Shown: positions 1 through 9,130, counted from the stretch's first letter. The stretch is 64,000 bases of DNA from Thermophilibacter gallinarum (GCF_014982725.1 NZ_JADCJZ010000002.1:186001-250000), one strand, 5' to 3'. Notes: generated by a model from the letters alone, not told the origin. Numbers and translations: made by a program.

Positions 1-4
1 GGCC

Positions 5-1189
5 CTAGGACAGCTTGACGCCGCCGAGCCAGCCGCAGAGCGGCGTGGCGAGCGCGCTGTAGTGGCTCACCCAGCTGGAGAGGCTCGTCGTGCGGATGTA
101 GCCGATGTTGTCCATCACGGTGCCGCTGTCGATGCAGACGCCGATGTGGCCGTAGATGCGGCCGGCAGCGCTGTCGGGCGAGACGTTCACCGCGACGATC
201 ATGCCCGGCTGGGCGTTGGAGGGCGACGTGCCGCACCAGCTGTAGTACATGTCGTCGGCGTTACCCCAGAACGAGCCGATGCCGGCGTTCTGGAAGACGT
301 TGGTGACCCACGCCGCGCACAGGCCGCTGCCCGGGGAGGGCGTGGAGTAGCAGGCGTTGATCACGCGCGCGAGCGAGCCGGAGCCCGAGACCACCGTGTT
401 GCCGTGGCCGCCGGAGGGGCGGGAGCCGCCCTGCTGCTGCATCTGCTCGGCGAGCTGCTGCGCGGCGAGAAGCTCGGCGTCGCGCTTCTCCATGAGCTCC
501 TGGACCTCGGCGGAGAGGTTGTCCACGAGCTCCTGGGACTCGATCTGCTTGGCGCGCGCCTCCTCGAGCTGGGCACGCTGTTCCTCCTGGAGCTCCTCGA
601 GCTCGGCCTTCTGCTCCTCGAGCTCGGCCTTCTGGGTCTCGAGCTCGGCCTTCTCCTCCTCGAGCTCAGCCTTGAGCTGGCGCACCTCGTCAATCATCTC
701 GCGGTCGGACTCGGTGACCTTGTCGAGGTAGTAGATGTTGCTCGTGAACTCGTCGAACGTCGCGGACGAGAGCAGCAGGTCGAGCGTCGAGAGCGGGCCG
801 GCCTTGTAGCTGGCGCTCATGCGGTCTCCGAGGACGCCCTGCTTGTGCTCGATCTCCAGCTGCTTCTGGTCGATCTCGTCCTGCTTCTGGTCGATCTGGG
901 CCTGCTTCTCCTCGATCTGCCCGGAGACGTCGGCGACCTTGGCGGTGGTGGCGGAGAGCTGGGTGGCGATCTTCTCGTACTCGGCGGCGATGCGGTCGAG
1001 CTCCTCCTGGGCCTGGTCGTAACTCAGCTGGGCGGCGTCGAGCTTCTCCTGGGTGGTCTCGGCGGAGGCGATGCCGGGGAAGAGCGTGGTGCAGAGGCCG
1101 GCGGCGATGAACAGGCGCAGGGCGTCGCGCCTCGTGACAGAGCGCGGGGTGATGCCGGCGTCCTGGGGGGTGATGCGGGTACGGGACAT
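5..1189 (-). CDS. Secreted coiled-coil peptidoglycan hydrolase (CHAP/NlpC-like)
   Basis: This 394-residue protein is probably exported and cuts peptidoglycan, like the coiled-coil hydrolases used in cell separation. An N-terminal signal contains TRRDALRLF followed by a hydrophobic stretch and ASA (residues 19-44), resembling a twin-arginine signal although a Sec signal is possible. A long Glu/Lys/Gln/Ala coiled coil covers about residues 46-250. The C-terminal domain (about 275-394) has a candidate catalytic Cys291 in GLCAAWV, His348 in YGHIGV and Asp360/Asn361, as in CHAP or NlpC/P60 enzymes. The start at 1189 is chosen because GAGGAG lies just upstream; an upstream start 60 bases earlier lacks this. 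The exact cleavage specificity is not visible. Confidence 0.85.
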   Translation of the reverse strand: MSRTRITPQDAGITPRSVTRRDALRLFIAAGLCTTLFPGIASAETTQEKLDAAQLSYDQAQEELDRIAAEYEKIATQLSATTAKVADVSGQIEEKQAQIDQKQDEIDQKQLEIEHKQGVLGDRMSASYKAGPLSTLDLLLSSATFDEFTSNIYYLDKVTESDREMIDEVRQLKAELEEEKAELETQKAELEEQKAELEELQEEQRAQLEEARAKQIESQELVDNLSAEVQELMEKRDAELLAAQQLAEQMQQQGGSRPSGGHGNTVVSGSGSLARVINACYSTPSPGSGLCAAWVTNVFQNAGIGSFWGNADDMYYSWCGTSPSNAQPGMIVAVNVSPDSAAGRIYGHIGVCIDSGTVMDNIGYIRTTSLSSWVSHYSALATPLCGWLGGVKLS

Positions 1190-1318
1190 GGAGTCTCCTC
1201 GTGTGTGAATCGGCTGCGTTCGCGAAACTCTCCGCACTATTCTAGCCACAATTCAGCTCGGACACGAGACCCACACGAGCCTTGGGACAAGGCGCGGCCG
1301 ACGGCCCGCCCGGGCCGC

Positions 1319-2365
1319 TCAGCGGTTCTCGATGCGTGCGACGTTGCCCACGGTGATGGTGATGCGTCCCTCGGCGTCCGTCGAGAAGTCCAGGTAGCCG
1401 GGGCGCTCCGCGAGCTCGGAAGGAAACGAGATCTCCACGCCGGTGTCGGTGCGGATCTTGTGGCTCCGGGTGAGCCGGTTGGCCACCCCGCGCCGCACGG
1501 GCGCCTCCTCGGGCAGCTTGGCCTCCTGGACGCGCTCCTCGAAGCGCTCGGCGACGTCCGGGCGCTCCGCGAAGACCGTGCGCCCCACCTCCGCGGGCGA
1601 GAAGGACTCCTCCACGTCGGCGCTTCTCGCCACAGCGGCCTTGACGCGTGCGGCCTCCACCGCCGGCTCCAGGCCGAACTCCTCCGCCACGTCGCGGACG
1701 ATGACGCTGACCTCGTCGATGACCTCGTGGCTGGAGGCCTCGCTCGTGCACTGCAGGAAGCGCTCCGGGATGATGCTCACGCACTCCCCGCCCACGGCGC
1801 GCTCCTTGTCGTGGAAGTCGATCGCGCCGGTCTCCGCGTCCACGAGCAGGTAGGACGCGACCTTCTGCGAGGGGTTGGGCAGCGTCGCGTCGACGCGGGC
1901 GATGTCGTTGGCGTCGCCGGCGACCTCGTGGACGAAGGCCTGGCGACGCGGCAGCAGCATGACCGAGAAGAACCTGCGGCCCGCCGGACCGTCGAAGGAG
2001 GGGCCGGCGTCCTCGCCGTCCTTCTCGCCCGTGGCGTCGGTGTCGGTGAAGTCGGCGACGAGCAGGTCGCACTGCTCGAGGTCCTCCGTGCGGCGCAGCT
2101 CCTCCCAGAACCACTGCGCGATCTCCGTGGAGAACTCGACGAACTCGCGCTCGCCGGCGAGGTAGCGCTGGAGCTCGGCGGCAAAGCCGGAGTCCGGCGC
2201 GAACGCCCCGTGGCGGCTCTCCGCGTTGGCCGAGATCTTGCGCAGGTGGCGCTGGACGAAGGAGCGCGTGGCGCGGACCGTGAGGTCGAGCGGTCGCTCC
2301 GAGAGGTACGCGGAGCCGGAGTCGAAGTCGAAGACGTGCAGGATCGCGCGGTCTACCTTGAGCAT
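1319..2365 (-). CDS. Nucleoid-associated protein, NdpA/NA37 family
   Basis: This 348-residue protein matches the 37-kDa nucleoid-associated family (E. coli YejK/NdpA type), which binds the nucleoid and whose physiological role is poorly defined. The recognisable features are the N-terminal segment starting MLKVDRAILHVFD, the conserved C-terminal part with HKIRTDTGVEISFP, and a length typical of the family. The ATG at 2365 is chosen because homology begins there; the open frame runs further upstream through repeat DNA but that part has no protein-like character. It stands alone, with the hydrogenase gene upstream on the same strand beyond a repeat-rich gap. Confidence 0.85.
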   Translation of the reverse strand: MLKVDRAILHVFDFDSGSAYLSERPLDLTVRATRSFVQRHLRKISANAESRHGAFAPDSGFAAELQRYLAGEREFVEFSTEIAQWFWEELRRTEDLEQCDLLVADFTDTDATGEKDGEDAGPSFDGPAGRRFFSVMLLPRRQAFVHEVAGDANDIARVDATLPNPSQKVASYLLVDAETGAIDFHDKERAVGGECVSIIPERFLQCTSEASSHEVIDEVSVIVRDVAEEFGLEPAVEAARVKAAVARSADVEESFSPAEVGRTVFAERPDVAERFEERVQEAKLPEEAPVRRGVANRLTRSHKIRTDTGVEISFPSELAERPGYLDFSTDAEGRITITVGNVARIENR

Positions 2366-2460
2366 GGGGTCCCTTTGCGGAATCGTCGGTCGGTTGCGGT
2401 CAACCATGATAGCGCTGGGCGCCGCCTGCGCGCCACGCATCCGCTCGCGTGCCCCCGCGT

Positions 2461-2697
2461 GCTTAGGAATCCGGGGTAGTTGTAGGGCCGCACGGATTTC
2501 TTGCTTAGGAAGACGGGGTGGTTGTAGGTCAGATGACGGCCGCGCGCTCGGAGATTCCGGAAAACCGCAGGTCGCGAAAACCAGAGCGTGTACGAATGCG
2601 AGCTGAACGCGGGCCTCGACGCTCCCAGACCTACACTTACCCCAGATTCTTAAGCAGGAAGTTCTTCTCGCCCTGCAACTACCCCGAATTCGTAAGC
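2461..2697. repeat. Four 26-bp repeats in symmetric inverted arrangement
   Basis: The gap 2366-2802 contains four copies of a 26-bp unit with the core GCTTAGGAAnnnGGGGT and end TTGTAGG. Two are in forward orientation (2461-2486 and 2503-2528) and two inverted (2630-2655 and 2672-2697). Both pairs have the same 42-bp start-to-start spacing, close to four helical turns, so the whole block is an imperfect inverted repeat around about 2579. It lies upstream of the nucleoid protein gene and downstream of the hydrogenase gene. It could be a multi-site operator, a terminator-like fold or a remnant of a small mobile element. No other gene is apparent in the gap. Confidence 0.8.
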
Positions 2698-2802
2698 ACA
2701 CGGGACATGGAGGGGCGCGGGCGAGAAGGGCCTCGGTTGATACGAAAGCGGGCGACGGACCAGGAGGCCCGCCGCCCGCGGCAGCTCGGTCGGAGCCGGC
2801 AC

Positions 2803-4365
2803 CTACTTGCCGTCCTCCTCGCGCTCGAGCGAGGGGATCTTGTCGCGGAACTCGTTCTCCGTGGCGTTGGCGTGCGGCGACTTCTTGGCGTAGCGGCGCA
2901 CCGCGGCAGCGGTCTTGTTGATCGCCTGGAGCGTACCGGCGCCGGCGACGCAGCCGCCCGGGCAGGCCATGCCCTCGAGCAGGTAGCCGGGGTACTTGCC
3001 CTTGACGGCGTCCTTCATCATCTTGCGGCAGTTCTCCAGGCCCTCGGCGTTCATGACGTTGACCTCGCGCTCCGGGTCCAGGACCTTGATCGCGTTGACC
3101 ACGGCGCTGGCCACGCCGCCCGCGACCGCGAAGCCGCGGCCGTCGGCGGAGGCGACCTCGAAGTCAGAGCTGCCCTCGCCCTCGAGCTTGGTGTACTCGT
3201 CGATGCCGCGGGCCTTCATCATGCCCGCCATCTCCTCGAACGTGAGGACGAAGTCGACCTCGGAGCGGACGGAGGCGCGCATGGCCTCGAGCTTCTTGGC
3301 CGAGCACGGGCCCACGAAGACGATCTTGGCGTCCGGGTGGCGCTGGCGCAGGAGGCGCGCGGTGAGCGTCATGGGCGTGAGGGCCATCGAGATGCAGTTG
3401 GCGTGGTCGGGGAACTCGGTCTTGGCCATGACCGACCAGGCCGGGCAGCAGGACGTGCCCATGAACGGGATCTTCTCGGGCACCTCCTCCATGAAGTCCT
3501 CGGCCTCCTGGACGGTGCAGAGGTCGGCGCCCACGGCGACCTCTTCCATGCCGGAGAAGCCGAGCATGGTGAAGGCCTGGCGCAGCTTGTCGACGTTGCC
3601 CTTGCCGCCGAACTGGCCGACGAAGGCCGGGGCGACGGCGGCGATGACCTGGTCGCCGCGGTTGATGGCCTGGATGACCTGGAAGATCTGGCTCTTGTCG
3701 GCGATGGCGCCGAAGGGGCAGTTGATCAGGCACTGGCCGCAGGAGACGCACTTCTCGTAGTCGATCTGGGCGCGGCCGTGCTCGTCGGAGCCGATGGCGT
3801 GCATGCCGCAGGCGTCGGCGCAGGGGCGCACGTGGTGCTGGATCGCGTGGTAGGGGCAGGCGTTGAAGCACATGCCGCAGTGGATGCACTTCTCCTGGTC
3901 GATGTAGGCCTTCTTGTCCTTGAAGGTGATGGCGCCCTTGGGGCAAATCTCGCGGCAGGGGTGGGCAAGGCAGCCCTGGCAGGCATCGGTCACGCGGTAG
4001 ACGTTGTCCTCGCACGCGTTGCACGCGAACTTGATGACGTTGATCAGGGGCGGCTCGTAGTAGGTCTCGGGGACCGCGGCGTCGGCGAGGCCGTCGGTCA
4101 GGCTCTCGCGCTTGTCGACGCCCTGCAGCGGCAGGCCCATGGCCAGGCGGATGCGCTGCTCGACGATCGCGCGCTCCAGGAAGACGGACTCGCGGTAGGT
4201 GGCCACGTCGCCGGGGATGATCTCGTACGGGAGGTCACGGATCTTGCGACGGGTGGCCTTCTCGTCGTCGTCCTTCATATCGTAGGCGATCTTGGCCACG
4301 CTGGAGAACACGTTGCGGCGGATCTCGGTCAGGTTGGTGTACACGCCACGCATGGTGTCGGCCAT
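2803..4365 (-). CDS. Monomeric [FeFe] hydrogenase, group B-like
   Basis: A 520-residue iron-sulfur hydrogenase that would interconvert protons and H2 with ferredoxin-type electrons in the cytoplasm. The N-terminal half carries ferredoxin-type Cys motifs (CIHCGMCFNACP and CVSCGQCLINCP) plus an additional Cys-rich segment near CNACEDN. The three H-cluster motifs are present: TSCCPAW, GPCSAKK and MACPGGCVAGAG. TSCCP in place of TSCSP and PCSAKK in place of the usual MPCxxKxxE point to group B rather than the classical group A enzymes. The ATG at 4365 has GAGAGGGG upstream. No maturase genes (hydE, hydF, hydG) are nearby, so they would have to be elsewhere in the genome. Confidence 0.92.
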   Translation of the reverse strand: MADTMRGVYTNLTEIRRNVFSSVAKIAYDMKDDDEKATRRKIRDLPYEIIPGDVATYRESVFLERAIVEQRIRLAMGLPLQGVDKRESLTDGLADAAVPETYYEPPLINVIKFACNACEDNVYRVTDACQGCLAHPCREICPKGAITFKDKKAYIDQEKCIHCGMCFNACPYHAIQHHVRPCADACGMHAIGSDEHGRAQIDYEKCVSCGQCLINCPFGAIADKSQIFQVIQAINRGDQVIAAVAPAFVGQFGGKGNVDKLRQAFTMLGFSGMEEVAVGADLCTVQEAEDFMEEVPEKIPFMGTSCCPAWSVMAKTEFPDHANCISMALTPMTLTARLLRQRHPDAKIVFVGPCSAKKLEAMRASVRSEVDFVLTFEEMAGMMKARGIDEYTKLEGEGSSDFEVASADGRGFAVAGGVASAVVNAIKVLDPEREVNVMNAEGLENCRKMMKDAVKGKYPGYLLEGMACPGGCVAGAGTLQAINKTAAAVRRYAKKSPHANATENEFRDKIPSLEREEDGK

Positions 4366-4586
4366 GGTTGCCCCTCTCCCGGCTCTCTTCTCCCTTGTCC
4401 GGCGCTTCCCCTCAGAGGCGCCTCTAACAGATTAGTATCGCACACGTTGGCGGCTTCTCGCCGAAGGGGGCGGCGGGCGGCGCGGGGGATTTCCCCGCCG
4501 CGACGCCGGGCGTGGGTCCGGCCGCGGCGCCGGCCGCGACGCGAACCGTCGCCCCCCCCCCCGCAGAGACGGCGTGCGGGGCCAAG

Positions 4587-4651
4587 GCGACGGTTTGCCG
4601 AGAAGAACCGTCGCGAATCCCCCGCAATGCTGCCGCGCGGGGGATTCGCGA
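4587..4651. terminator. Two overlapping hairpins in hydrogenase leader
   Basis: The gap 4366-4739 lies between the pseudouridine synthase and hydrogenase genes, both on the minus strand. One hairpin pairs 4587-4595 with 4606-4614 (9 bp). A second pairs 4611-4625 with 4637-4651 (15 bp, perfect). They share four bases, so they cannot both form completely. They may simply end transcription from the upstream gene, or act as alternative structures in the hydrogenase leader. No T-run is visible, so the terminator reading is tentative. Confidence 0.5.
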
Positions 4652-4691
4652 CACCTCCGACCAGACGGCGCGTCAGGCACATGCCGACTGT

Positions 4692-4746
4692 GCCAGACAC
4701 GTCTGACGTCAGTGGCACACGTGCCAGGCACGTCTGACGTCAGTGG
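4692..4746. repeat. Tandem pair of CGTCTGACGTCAGTGGC repeats
   Basis: Two near-identical units (4692-4717 and 4722-4746) each contain the sequence ACGTCTGACGTCAGTGGC, with the palindrome TGACGTCA inside. The second copy runs over the stop codon of the pseudouridine synthase gene. A related GTCAGTGGCA string occurs in the loop of the terminator at 9066-9130, so this may be part of a family of intergenic stem-loops. Confidence 0.6.
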
Positions 4747-5417
4747 CGCGCCCGCGCCTCCGGGGGCGGGGACGGCCAGAGGCGCTCGGGCCAGGCGGTC
4801 TCAAGGCGCAGGAGCTCGCCGGACACGGGATGGACCACCTCCTCGCGCCAGGCGTGCAGCAGCAGGCCCTCCGTCCTTCTCGCCCCGCCGTAGAGCTCGT
4901 CGCCCACGATGGGAAACCCCATCGAGGCGAGGTGCACGCGAATCTGGTGGCGCCTGCCGGTGAGGAGCTCAACCCTCAGCAGCGAGCGCCCGCCCGAGCT
5001 CGCCACGCGCCGCACGCGCGTCTCGGCGGGCTTGCCCTGCCCCGGCCGGCAGGCGCGCATGCGCCGGGCGTCGTGGCGGTCGCGCCCGATGGGCCGGTCG
5101 ATCAGCCGCTCCCCGCCCGGGAACGCCCCGCGCACCACCGCGAGGTAGGTCTTGTTCATGGCATGGCCCGCGACCTGCGCGTCGAGCGCCGGCTGCGTGG
5201 CGCGGTCGAGCGAGAAGAGCACGAGCCCCGTGGTTCCCACGTCGAGGCGCTGCACGGCCTGCGGGCGCGCCTCCGGGCGGCCCTCTGCCGCGAGGTGCTC
5301 CGCCACGACGTCCGTGAGCGTGCGCGCGCCGGTGCCGTCCCCGTGCACGAGCATCCCCGCCGGCTTGTCGCAGGCGAGAAGGACCTCGTCCTCGTAGATG
5401 ATGCGCGCGCCGTCCAC
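4740..5417 (-). CDS. RluA/RluD-family pseudouridine synthase
   Basis: This enzyme would isomerise uridine to pseudouridine in rRNA or tRNA. The family motif RLDVGTTGLVLFSLD carries the catalytic Asp, and GRRHQIRVHLASMGFPIVGD is the second conserved block. The protein lacks an S4 domain, so the exact RNA target cannot be assigned. The start is uncertain: a GTG at 5417 is preceded by AAGGGGGG at good spacing and begins just before the conserved IIYEDE motif, while an ATG at 5444 has no clear ribosome-binding site. The gap 5418-5675 between this gene and the divergent export operon shows no further gene. Confidence 0.8.
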   Translation of the reverse strand: MDGARIIYEDEVLLACDKPAGMLVHGDGTGARTLTDVVAEHLAAEGRPEARPQAVQRLDVGTTGLVLFSLDRATQPALDAQVAGHAMNKTYLAVVRGAFPGGERLIDRPIGRDRHDARRMRACRPGQGKPAETRVRRVASSGGRSLLRVELLTGRRHQIRVHLASMGFPIVGDELYGGARRTEGLLLHAWREEVVHPVSGELLRLETAWPERLWPSPPPEARARH

Positions 5418-5675
5418 GCCGCCCCCCTTCGTCCCCACCAGCATACCCGTGAGGGGCGTCAGGCGGGCGCGGCGCGGGCGCGGGCGGGCGCGGCCCCGAG
5501 GGCGCAAGGCAGCCCCCAAGTGTGACAGTATCGTAAGTTCCGCCGCTCACCTGCCCTTTTACCGCCCCTCACCTCCTCGGACGCCCCGCCCGGGATGGCG
5601 CGCCGCACGCCGATGGTCTACGCTCGGCCCATTCGTTCAGCCGGCCTTCAACCTGCCGAGAGAGGCGGACCCACC

Positions 5676-6992
5676 ATGACGCGCGACGACCTCAAGATGA
5701 AGCTCCCCCATGCGGAGGGGGAGGACGCCCCCGACGCCGAGGAGGACGTCGAGGAGCGGCTCGCCCTCGAGAGCCTCCAGCGGCACCGCCGGGCGCGGCG
5801 GCGCAAGAAGGTCATCGCGGCGGGCGTCGTGGGCGGCATCGTGGTGGCCGCGGGAATCGCCTGGGCGGTCCTGACCTCGGCGTCGAGCCAGCCCGCGGAG
5901 GAGGCCCCGCTTCAGACGATCCCGCTCATGCGCGAGGAGTTCTCCGAGTCCGTGCAGGCCACGGGGACGGCTCAGCCGCTCACCTCCGTGGTGGTGACGC
6001 CCAAGGCCGACGGCGTCATCGCGTCCGTGGACGTGGCGCTCGACGACGCCGTGGCCGAGGGCCAGGTCCTTCTCACCATCAAGAACGACGAGCTCGACCG
6101 CGCTGTCAAGCAGGCCGAGCTCGACCTCAGGACCAAGCGCGCCGAGAACGACGCGGTGCAGAAGGCCTACAACGAGCTCTACTACGCGGACGAGGTGGAC
6201 AAGGACGCCCTCGCCGCCAAGCTCATCGAGCTGGAGACCTCCCGCCTCAACCTGGAGATCGCCCAGGACGCCTACGACGACGCCGTCGCAACGGCCGCCG
6301 GGCGCACCGTCAAGGCGCCGGCGTCCGGCTCCGTCGTGGCGCTGAACGCCGTCGCGGGCGCGGCCGTCGGCGCGGGCGGGACGACGTCCTCCGGCGCGGA
6401 GGGCGGCGGCTCGGGCCCGCTCGTGCAGATCGCCGACCTGTCCCAGATGACCGTCAAGGTGCAGGTGAACGAGGTCGACATCTCTCGCATCGCCGTGGGG
6501 CAGGCGGCACGCGTGACCTTCTCGGCGCTCCCGGGCACCATGCTCGACGCACAGGTAACGCGCATCTCCACCACGGCGGCGGCCGACCCCTACGGCGGCT
6601 CCGGCGGGGTGGTCACCTACGACGTCGAGCTCCTCATTCCCGACCCCGCGCCCGAGCTCAAGCCCGGTATGACGGCGAGCGTGGAGATCCTCATGCAGAG
6701 CGTGCCCGACGCGCTCACCGTGCCCGTCTCCGCGCTCATGACCGACGACGGCGTCTCGTACTACGTCTACGTGATGAGCGACCCCGAGACCGAGGCCGTG
6801 GAGCGGCGCGACGTGAGCGTGCCCGCGCAGAGCGACACCACGGCCGTGATCGAGGGCGACGTGTCCGAGGGCGACCTCGTGGTGCTCGACCCGTTCTCCG
6901 TCGACCCGACGTCCGCCGGGGGCGACGCGGCGGCCGGCGCCGCCGGGGGCGACGGCGCCGACGTGGCGGCTGCCGACGCCCCGGCGGCCTAG
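5676..6992 (+). CDS. MacA/HlyD-like periplasmic adaptor of ABC exporter
   Basis: A 438-residue membrane-fusion type protein, first gene of a three-gene export operon. It has a basic cytoplasmic N-terminus, one membrane helix at about residues 46-66, a lipoyl/barrel-sandwich segment, a coiled-coil hairpin (about 145-215) and a beta-barrel part. The C-terminal tail is rich in Ala, Gly and Asp. The family links an ABC permease to extracellular release of peptides or drugs; in Gram-positive bacteria such adaptors often work with antimicrobial peptide exporters. The ATG at 5676 is preceded by GAGAGAGG, which decides the start. The substrate is unknown. Confidence 0.85.
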   Translation: MTRDDLKMKLPHAEGEDAPDAEEDVEERLALESLQRHRRARRRKKVIAAGVVGGIVVAAGIAWAVLTSASSQPAEEAPLQTIPLMREEFSESVQATGTAQPLTSVVVTPKADGVIASVDVALDDAVAEGQVLLTIKNDELDRAVKQAELDLRTKRAENDAVQKAYNELYYADEVDKDALAAKLIELETSRLNLEIAQDAYDDAVATAAGRTVKAPASGSVVALNAVAGAAVGAGGTTSSGAEGGGSGPLVQIADLSQMTVKVQVNEVDISRIAVGQAARVTFSALPGTMLDAQVTRISTTAAADPYGGSGGVVTYDVELLIPDPAPELKPGMTASVEILMQSVPDALTVPVSALMTDDGVSYYVYVMSDPETEAVERRDVSVPAQSDTTAVIEGDVSEGDLVVLDPFSVDPTSAGGDAAAGAAGGDGADVAAADAPAA

Positions 6993-6994
6993 CC

Positions 6995-7813
6995 ATGTCC
7001 GCCGTCATCGACGTCCGCGGCCTCTGGCGCATCTACGAGACGGCCGCCGGCCACACCACCGCCCTGCGCGGCATCTCCCTCCAGGTGGCGCGCGGCGAGT
7101 TCCTCGCCATCATGGGCCCGTCGGGCTCAGGCAAGTCCACGCTCATGAACACCCTCGGCTGCCTTGACCGGCCGACGGCCGGCTCCTATCGGCTCGAGGG
7201 CGTGGAGGTCTCCGAGCTCTCCGAGGACGACCTCGCGCACGTGCGCTCCAGCAGGCTCGGCTTTGTCTTCCAGTCGTTCAACCTGCTGCCGCGCGCCACG
7301 GTACTGCGCAACGTGATGCTGCCGCTCGTCTACTCCGACCGCCCCATGCGCGACCGCGAGCTCGCCGCCTGGCGCGCCCTGCGCTCGGTGGGCCTGCCGG
7401 AGGAGCACTACCTCCACCGGTCCAACGAGCTCTCCGGCGGCCAGATGCAGCGCGTCGCCATCGCGCGGGCGCTCGTCAACGACCCGGCCATCATCCTTGC
7501 CGACGAGCCGACCGGCAACCTCGACACCGCCACCGGGGAGATGGTCATGCGCACCTTCCAGCGCATGCAGCGGCGCGGCAAGACCATCATCCTCATCACG
7601 CACGACCCGGAGGTGGCCGCCTGGGCAGACCGCACCGTGCACATCCGCGACGGCAGGCTCTTCTCGGACGAGGAGGAGCGCGCCTACCTCGCGGACCTCG
7701 CGCAGCGCGAGAAGGACGCGGGCGAGAAGGGCGGGCACGCCGACGGCCCCTCCCCGACCTCGCCCGCCGCTCCGAAGAACCGCTCTCGGCTCCTGGGGGT
7801 GCCCTGCCTATGA
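6995..7813 (+). CDS. ABC transporter ATPase, MacB/LolD type
   Basis: A 272-residue nucleotide-binding subunit that would power the neighbouring MacB-like permease. It shows the Walker A motif GPSGSGKST, the Q-loop in FVFQSFNLLP, the signature LSGGQMQRVAIARAL, the Walker B ILADEPTGNLD and the switch His in LITHD. It starts two bases after the adaptor stop and its last four bases overlap the permease start, so the three genes are almost certainly cotranslated. The C-terminal 40 residues, after the core ATPase, are low-complexity and not conserved in the family. Confidence 0.93.
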   Translation: MSAVIDVRGLWRIYETAAGHTTALRGISLQVARGEFLAIMGPSGSGKSTLMNTLGCLDRPTAGSYRLEGVEVSELSEDDLAHVRSSRLGFVFQSFNLLPRATVLRNVMLPLVYSDRPMRDRELAAWRALRSVGLPEEHYLHRSNELSGGQMQRVAIARALVNDPAIILADEPTGNLDTATGEMVMRTFQRMQRRGKTIILITHDPEVAAWADRTVHIRDGRLFSDEEERAYLADLAQREKDAGEKGGHADGPSPTSPAAPKNRSRLLGVPCL

Positions 7814-9063
7814 AGTTCCGCGACCTCGCCTACGAGACCTCGTCCGCGCTTCTCGCCAACCGGGCGCGGAGCCTCCTCACCATCCTGGGCATCGTCATCG
7901 GCATCGCGGCCGTCATCGCCATGACGGCGCTCATCGACGGCGTGAAGGCCCAGCTCGTGGGCCAGCTCGGCCTCAACATGTCCCGAACGGTCAGCATCAC
8001 CTGCTGGCCTCCCGGCAACCAGCCGCTCGACCGGGACGACATCGAGGAGATGGGCCAGGCGCTCGCGGGCGACTACGAGTTCGTCACCGGCTACACCTAC
8101 GCCGGGGTCCCGGCCTCGTCGAGCACCGCCGAGGTGGAGTATCTGAGCATCACCGCGTGCGAGCCCGCCTACTTCCAGGGCATGGGGCTCTCCGCCACGC
8201 AGGGCAGGCTCTTCACCGAGGAGGAAGAGGAGGACGGCGCGATGGTCGTCGTGCTCGGCGGGTCCTCGGTGCAGAACCTCTTCGGCTCCCCCGACGCGGA
8301 CTGCGTGGGAAAGACCGTGCGCATCGGCTCGTCGCAGTACACCGTCGTGGGCGCGATCAAGACCGACACGCCCTACCAGAGCGACATCGCCTACATGCCG
8401 GCATCGACCGCCGTCACGCGCCTCATCGGGCGGAGCGGATACAACTCCTGGCAGATTCTCGGCTTTGCGCGCGAGGGCTCTGACATGTACGCCGTGGCGG
8501 CCAACACCGAGAGCTATCTCTACCAGCGCTACAACATCCCCTACCCCGAGGAGGGGCAGACCTCATTCTCGAGCGACGAGGGCTACGTCTACGTCCAGAC
8601 GGCACAGGCGCTCATCGATCAACTCGACGCCACGACGGCGACCTTCCGCATGCTCGCGCTCGCGGTGGCGAGCATCTCGCTTCTGGTGGGCGGCATCGGC
8701 ATCATGAACATGATGCTCACCAACGTGACCGAGCGCATCCGCGAGATCGGCCTGCGCAAGGCGCTCGGAGCCCGGCGCGGGGACATCACTGGGCAGTTCC
8801 TGCTGGAAAGCGTGACCATCTGCATCGTGGGCGGCGTCATCGGCGTGGGCGTCGGCTACGGCGGGGCATGGCTGCTCGCGAGCGTGGCGGGCTCGGCCCT
8901 GAGCTCGATGATGGGCGGGAGCGGCGAGCTCGTGCCCGTCATCTCCCCGGCGACCGTCGCCATGGCGACGGGCATCTGCGTGGGGATCGGCGTCGTCTTT
9001 GGCTGGTACCCTGCGCGCCGAGGCGCCAAGATGGACCCCGTCGAGGCCCTGCGCTACCAGTAG
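7810..9063 (+). CDS. MacB-like ABC transporter permease
   Basis: A 417-residue permease with the MacB layout: one N-terminal membrane helix (about residues 20-45), a large extracytoplasmic MacB core domain, then three C-terminal helices and the conserved NVTERIREIGLRKALGA segment before the last two. Such permeases drive mechanotransmission in tripartite exporters. It overlaps the ATPase gene by four bases and is followed by a strong hairpin at 9066-9130. Together with the two upstream genes it forms a complete MacAB-like exporter; the exported molecule is not indicated by the surroundings. Confidence 0.92.
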   Translation: MKFRDLAYETSSALLANRARSLLTILGIVIGIAAVIAMTALIDGVKAQLVGQLGLNMSRTVSITCWPPGNQPLDRDDIEEMGQALAGDYEFVTGYTYAGVPASSSTAEVEYLSITACEPAYFQGMGLSATQGRLFTEEEEEDGAMVVVLGGSSVQNLFGSPDADCVGKTVRIGSSQYTVVGAIKTDTPYQSDIAYMPASTAVTRLIGRSGYNSWQILGFAREGSDMYAVAANTESYLYQRYNIPYPEEGQTSFSSDEGYVYVQTAQALIDQLDATTATFRMLALAVASISLLVGGIGIMNMMLTNVTERIREIGLRKALGARRGDITGQFLLESVTICIVGGVIGVGVGYGGAWLLASVAGSALSSMMGGSGELVPVISPATVAMATGICVGIGVVFGWYPARRGAKMDPVEALRYQ

Positions 9064-9065
9064 CC

Positions 9066-9130
9066 TGCCACGGGCGTCGGGCTTATGCCACTGGCGTCAG
9101 TGGCACGCCAAAAGCCCGACGCCCGTGGCA
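9066..9130. terminator. Bidirectional terminator with nested hairpin
   Basis: A perfect 19-bp outer stem pairs 9066-9084 with 9112-9130. The loop contains its own 8-bp stem, TGCCACTG (9086-9093) with CAGTGGCA (9098-9105). The 5' side ends in CTT and the 3' arm starts with AAAG, so it could end transcription from both the plus-strand exporter operon and the minus-strand hisS gene that converge here. Confidence 0.8.

Noticed and set aside
585-670. Direct repeats in DNA of the first gene (CTCGAGCTC-type units)
   Set aside because: They encode the heptad-like coiled coil (Glu, Leu, Lys and Gln repeats), so protein repetition explains them.
62-2479. Long plus-strand open frame antisense to the first two genes
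   Set aside because: Composition is Leu/Gly/Val/Arg-rich as expected from the opposite strand of GC-rich genes; the minus-strand proteins have clear domains.
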